Source: Collinsella sp. AF08-23 (GTDB taxonomy: Bacteria; Actinomycetota; Coriobacteriia; Coriobacteriales; Coriobacteriaceae). From it: 64,000 nt of DNA. The notes beneath the pieces are model-generated. The model ran no database searches. It worked only from the letters and a program-made list of their open reading frames with translations, and had not been told where the DNA came from. Of the stretch, positions 61,577-64,000 are shown piece after piece. How positions within the stretch are numbered: position 1 is the first letter of the stretch; each line of letters begins with the position of its first letter. The stretch covers positions 1 to 64,000 of the forward strand of contig NZ_QUHV01000001.1 of NCBI RefSeq assembly GCF_003479805.1, given 5' to 3'. The position numbers and the translations under genes were made by a program.

Positions 61577-61611
61577 AGGCTCTTGTTTGCACGGAAATAA
61601 GGGGGGATCGC

Positions 61612-62343
61612 ATGGCCAACATGATTGAGATACACGGCCTGAACAAGTACTTCGGCGACCTGCATGTCCTCAAGGACATCGACCTCACGGTCGCGGAGGG
61701 CGAGAAGGTCGTCATCATCGGACCGTCTGGGTCGGGCAAGTCGACGCTCATCCGCTGCGTCGATTACCTGGAGGAGCCCACCAGCGGTGAGGTCATCATC
61801 GATGGCACGCCGCTCACCAAGAAGAACCACCTGGAGATGGCCCGTACGTACAGCTCCATGGTGTTCCAACAGTTCAACCTGTATCCGAACATGACCGTGC
61901 TGGGCAACCTCACGCTCGCGCCCATCAAGCTGCAAAAGAAGTCCAAGGAGGAGGCGAACGCCGCCGCCATGGCGGCCCTCAAGCGCGTGGGCCTCGCCCA
62001 CAAGGCAGGGGAGTACCCCCAGAACCTCTCCGGCGGCCAGCAGCAGCGCGTCGCCATCGCCCGCGCCCTGTGTACCAAGCAGCCCATCATCCTGTTCGAT
62101 GAGCCCACCTCGGCACTTGACCCTGAGATGGTCCAGGAGGTGCTCGACGTCATGATCGAGCTCGCGCAGGAGAACATCACCATGATCTGCGTGACGCACG
62201 AGATGGGCTTCGCCCGCCAGGTCGCCGATCGCGTCATCTTCATGGATGACGGCCGCATCCTCGAGGAGGGCACGCCCGAGCACTTCTTCGACAATCCGAC
62301 GAACCCGCGTTGCCGCGACTTCCTCGCGAAGATCCTGCACTAA
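61612..62343 (+). CDS. glnQ: Polar amino acid ABC transporter ATPase (GlnQ-like)
   Basis: 243-residue ATPase of a polar amino acid importer. Walker A is GPSGSGKST near residue 40, the signature is [15 protein letters not shown] and Walker B is [35 protein letters not shown] at the start is typical. Genes for the binding protein and permease follow with gaps of 16 and 0 nt, forming one unit. Amino acid specificity (glutamine, glutamate or other) cannot be told from the ATPase. Confidence 0.92.
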   Translation: MANMIEIHGLNKYFGDLHVLKDIDLTVAEGEKVVIIGPSGSGKSTLIRCVDYLEEPTSGEVIIDGTPLTKKNHLEMARTYSSMVFQQFNLYPNMTVLGNLTLAPIKLQKKSKEEANAAAMAALKRVGLAHKAGEYPQNLSGGQQQRVAIARALCTKQPIILFDEPTSALDPEMVQEVLDVMIELAQENITMICVTHEMGFARQVADRVIFMDDGRILEEGTPEHFFDNPTNPRCRDFLAKILH

Positions 62344-62359
62344 AGGCGAGGGGATGTGT

Positions 62360-63343
62360 ATGAAGGACATGATGACGTACGGGTGGCGCGACCGCCTGCC
62401 ATTCGCCCCCGGCGCCGGCGATGGGCTCGTCGCCAATGGCCGCGGCGTCTCCTGCACGGGTACTCGATGCGGAACCGAGCCCAGCTTGAGCCGTCGTTCG
62501 CTTCTGCGCGGCGTCGCTGCCGCGGCAATGCTCGCCGGAGCCGGCGCGCTGACGGGCTGCGGTGCGGACGGAGCCAGCGCCGGCTCCTCGTCCGTCGCCA
62601 CGCCCGGATCCAGGCTCTCCGCCATTAAGGCGCGCGGGCAGCTGAACGCCGGCGTTAAGAAGGACGTGCCAGGCTACGGTTACTACGACCCCGCCGCCCA
62701 GGCCTACGAGGGCATGGAGATCGACCTGTGCTACCAGGTCGCCGCCGCCATCTTTGGCGTGAGCTACGAGGAGGCGCGCGAGCGCGGGCTCGTGGCGTTC
62801 ACCGACGTCACGCCCAAGACCCGTGGTCCGCTCATCGACAACGACCAGCTCGACGTGGTGTGCGCCACCTACACCATCACGCCCGAGCGTCGCGAGAGCT
62901 GGGACTTCTCCACCGCGTACCGCACCGACTACGTGGGCCTTATGGTCAAGAAGCGCAGCGGCTTCGCCCGCATCGCCGGCCTCGATGGAAAGATCATCGG
63001 CGTGAGCCAGGGCGCCACCACGCAGAGCCTCATCGAGCAGATGCTCGTGGACGAGGATATCGACGCGACTCCGGAGTTCCTGGCGTTTTCCGGTTACCCC
63101 ATCATCAAGAGCTCGCTCGACGCGGGCAACATCGACTGCTTCGCCATGGACCGCTCCACGCTTGCCGGCTACATGAACGAGACGGTCGAGCTGCTCGAGC
63201 CCGAGGTGAAGTTTGGCGAGCAGCAGTACGGCATTGCCACGAAGAAGGGCAGCGACCTGTCCGCCGTGGTCGACCAGTGCGTGCAGGACTGCGCGGCGAG
63301 CGGCTGGCTCGACGAGGAGATCGAGAAGTGGGGGTTGGTGTAA
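62360..63343 (+). CDS. Amino acid ABC transporter substrate-binding lipoprotein, probable Tat export
   Basis: 327-residue family-3 solute-binding protein. The N-terminus is unusual: about 42 residues precede SRRSLLRGVAAAAMLAGAG and the lipobox LTGCG. This is a twin-arginine signal with a lipid-anchored cysteine and a very long N-region. The binding domain has AIKARGQLNAGVKKDVPGYG, GMEIDLCYQVA, VVCATYTITPERRESWDFS and GVSQGATTQS. ATG 62360 follows GAGGGG at 6 nt; an ATG two codons upstream is closer than ideal. It lies between the ATPase and permease genes. Confidence 0.88.
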   Translation: MKDMMTYGWRDRLPFAPGAGDGLVANGRGVSCTGTRCGTEPSLSRRSLLRGVAAAAMLAGAGALTGCGADGASAGSSSVATPGSRLSAIKARGQLNAGVKKDVPGYGYYDPAAQAYEGMEIDLCYQVAAAIFGVSYEEARERGLVAFTDVTPKTRGPLIDNDQLDVVCATYTITPERRESWDFSTAYRTDYVGLMVKKRSGFARIAGLDGKIIGVSQGATTQSLIEQMLVDEDIDATPEFLAFSGYPIIKSSLDAGNIDCFAMDRSTLAGYMNETVELLEPEVKFGEQQYGIATKKGSDLSAVVDQCVQDCAASGWLDEEIEKWGLV

Positions 63344-64000
63344 ATGCTCGAAGGACTACTTGATCCCCAGCGCTGGACGCTGACGTTCGCCAACATGGGA
63401 CCGTTTTGGGAGGGCTTTGGCGTGACCTTGCGCGTCGTCGCCGCGGGCCTCGCCCTCGCCCTGCTGCTGGGCACACTGCTCGGCGTCCTGTCCACCACGC
63501 GCTCGCGCATCCTGCGCGGCATCTCCCGCGTATACGTTGAGTTCTACCAGAACACGCCCCTGCCCGTGCAGGTGCTGTTCATGTACATGGCCGGCCCGCA
63601 GTTCCTGCAGGCCATCACCGGCGCGGCGCAGCCCGTGCGCATCGCCCCGTTCGCGCTCGGTGCCCTCGGTGTGGGCCTGTACCACGCTGCCTACGTGGCT
63701 GAGGTCATCCGCACCGGCATCGAGGCCGTCCCGCGCGGCCAGATGGAGGCGGCGCAGAGTCAGGGCTTCTCCCGCGTCCAGACGTACGCGTACATCGTGC
63801 TGCCGCAGACGTTCAAGATCATCCTGCCGCCCCTGTGCAACCAAGCACTCAACCTGGTCAAGAACACCTCGGTGCTTGCGCTGGTCGCTGGCGGCGACCT
63901 CATGTACCGCTCTGACAACTTCGTGAGTCTCTACGGGTACCTGCAGGGATACATCGTCTGCTGCTTCATGTACTTCATCATCTGCTTTCCTTTGGCCATG
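63344..64000 (+). CDS. Amino acid ABC transporter permease, cut by the window end
   Basis: ATG at 63344 directly follows the TAA of the binding protein, and 219 codons are visible without a stop. It is a HisM/GlnP-like permease: FGVTLRVVAAGLALALLLGT as first helix, VEFYQNTPLPVQVLFMY, and the EAA loop VIRTGIEAVPRGQMEAAQSQ preceding VQTYAYIVLPQ. It pairs with the ATPase at 61612. A second permease may follow beyond the edge. Confidence 0.88.
   Translation, partial: MLEGLLDPQRWTLTFANMGPFWEGFGVTLRVVAAGLALALLLGTLLGVLSTTRSRILRGISRVYVEFYQNTPLPVQVLFMYMAGPQFLQAITGAAQPVRIAPFALGALGVGLYHAAYVAEVIRTGIEAVPRGQMEAAQSQGFSRVQTYAYIVLPQTFKIILPPLCNQALNLVKNTSVLALVAGGDLMYRSDNFVSLYGYLQGYIVCCFMYFIICFPLAM

Overview
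The window is high-GC bacterial DNA, about 60 percent or more by eye, with strong AGGAGG-type ribosome binding sites and short intergenic gaps. B. subtilis-type PurF, sortase-anchored surface proteins ending in L-x-x-TGD, and anaerobe-type Fe-S flavoproteins point to a gut Coriobacteriia member. Collinsella is my best guess. It is an inference from gene content and not from a marker gene.

Layout. 1-16.2 kb is mostly core metabolism: purA, purD, a Nudix hydrolase, an exporter-type ABC half-transporter with a small membrane partner, a pyridoxal kinase-like gene, a phosphohexomutase, a cysteine desulfurase with a tail-anchored neighbour, then purF, purM and purN. At 16.2-21.6 kb is a secreted, sortase-anchored GH20 glycosidase of about 1650 residues. 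21.8-36.8 kb holds a PrsA-like foldase, a YqeY protein, a GntR-regulated ABC-2 exporter, a tyrosine phosphatase, an LTA synthase-like enzyme, a nitroreductase, the Kup potassium transporter, an RlmKL-like methyltransferase and a HAD phosphatase.

36.9-40 kb is the most plastic part. An initiator tRNA gene is followed by a 1.9 kb insertion carrying one Schlafen/AlbA-type ATP-binding regulator. The insertion is closed by a decayed copy of the tRNA 3' part, and an ATPase pseudogene follows. 40-46 kb is a TetR-controlled module: a membrane protein and TetR on one strand, diverging from hypB, a 931-residue Fe-S flavoprotein and hypA. 46-49 kb holds cysE, a DedA protein and ilvE with a probable I-L-V leader peptide. 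49.3-58.7 kb encodes two more cell-wall-anchored proteins: a 2482-residue fibro-slime/pilin-domain protein and a lysozyme-like protein. The window ends with pyrE, a lipoprotein, a zinc phospholipase C-like protein and a polar amino acid ABC importer that runs off the right edge.

Dispersed repeats stand out between the genes. Three elements of 127-129 nt have 15-17 bp perfect terminal inverted repeats and a GCAGGT core at a fixed offset, and all three lie between convergent genes. Two 55-61 nt hairpins share a GTCGAAAA inner stem and a 21-nt loop, while their outer stems differ. Several REP-like GGGGAC...CCCC hairpins are present, along with a pair of 28-30 bp palindromes centred on AGTTAACT. 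The first family is the strongest candidate for something undescribed.
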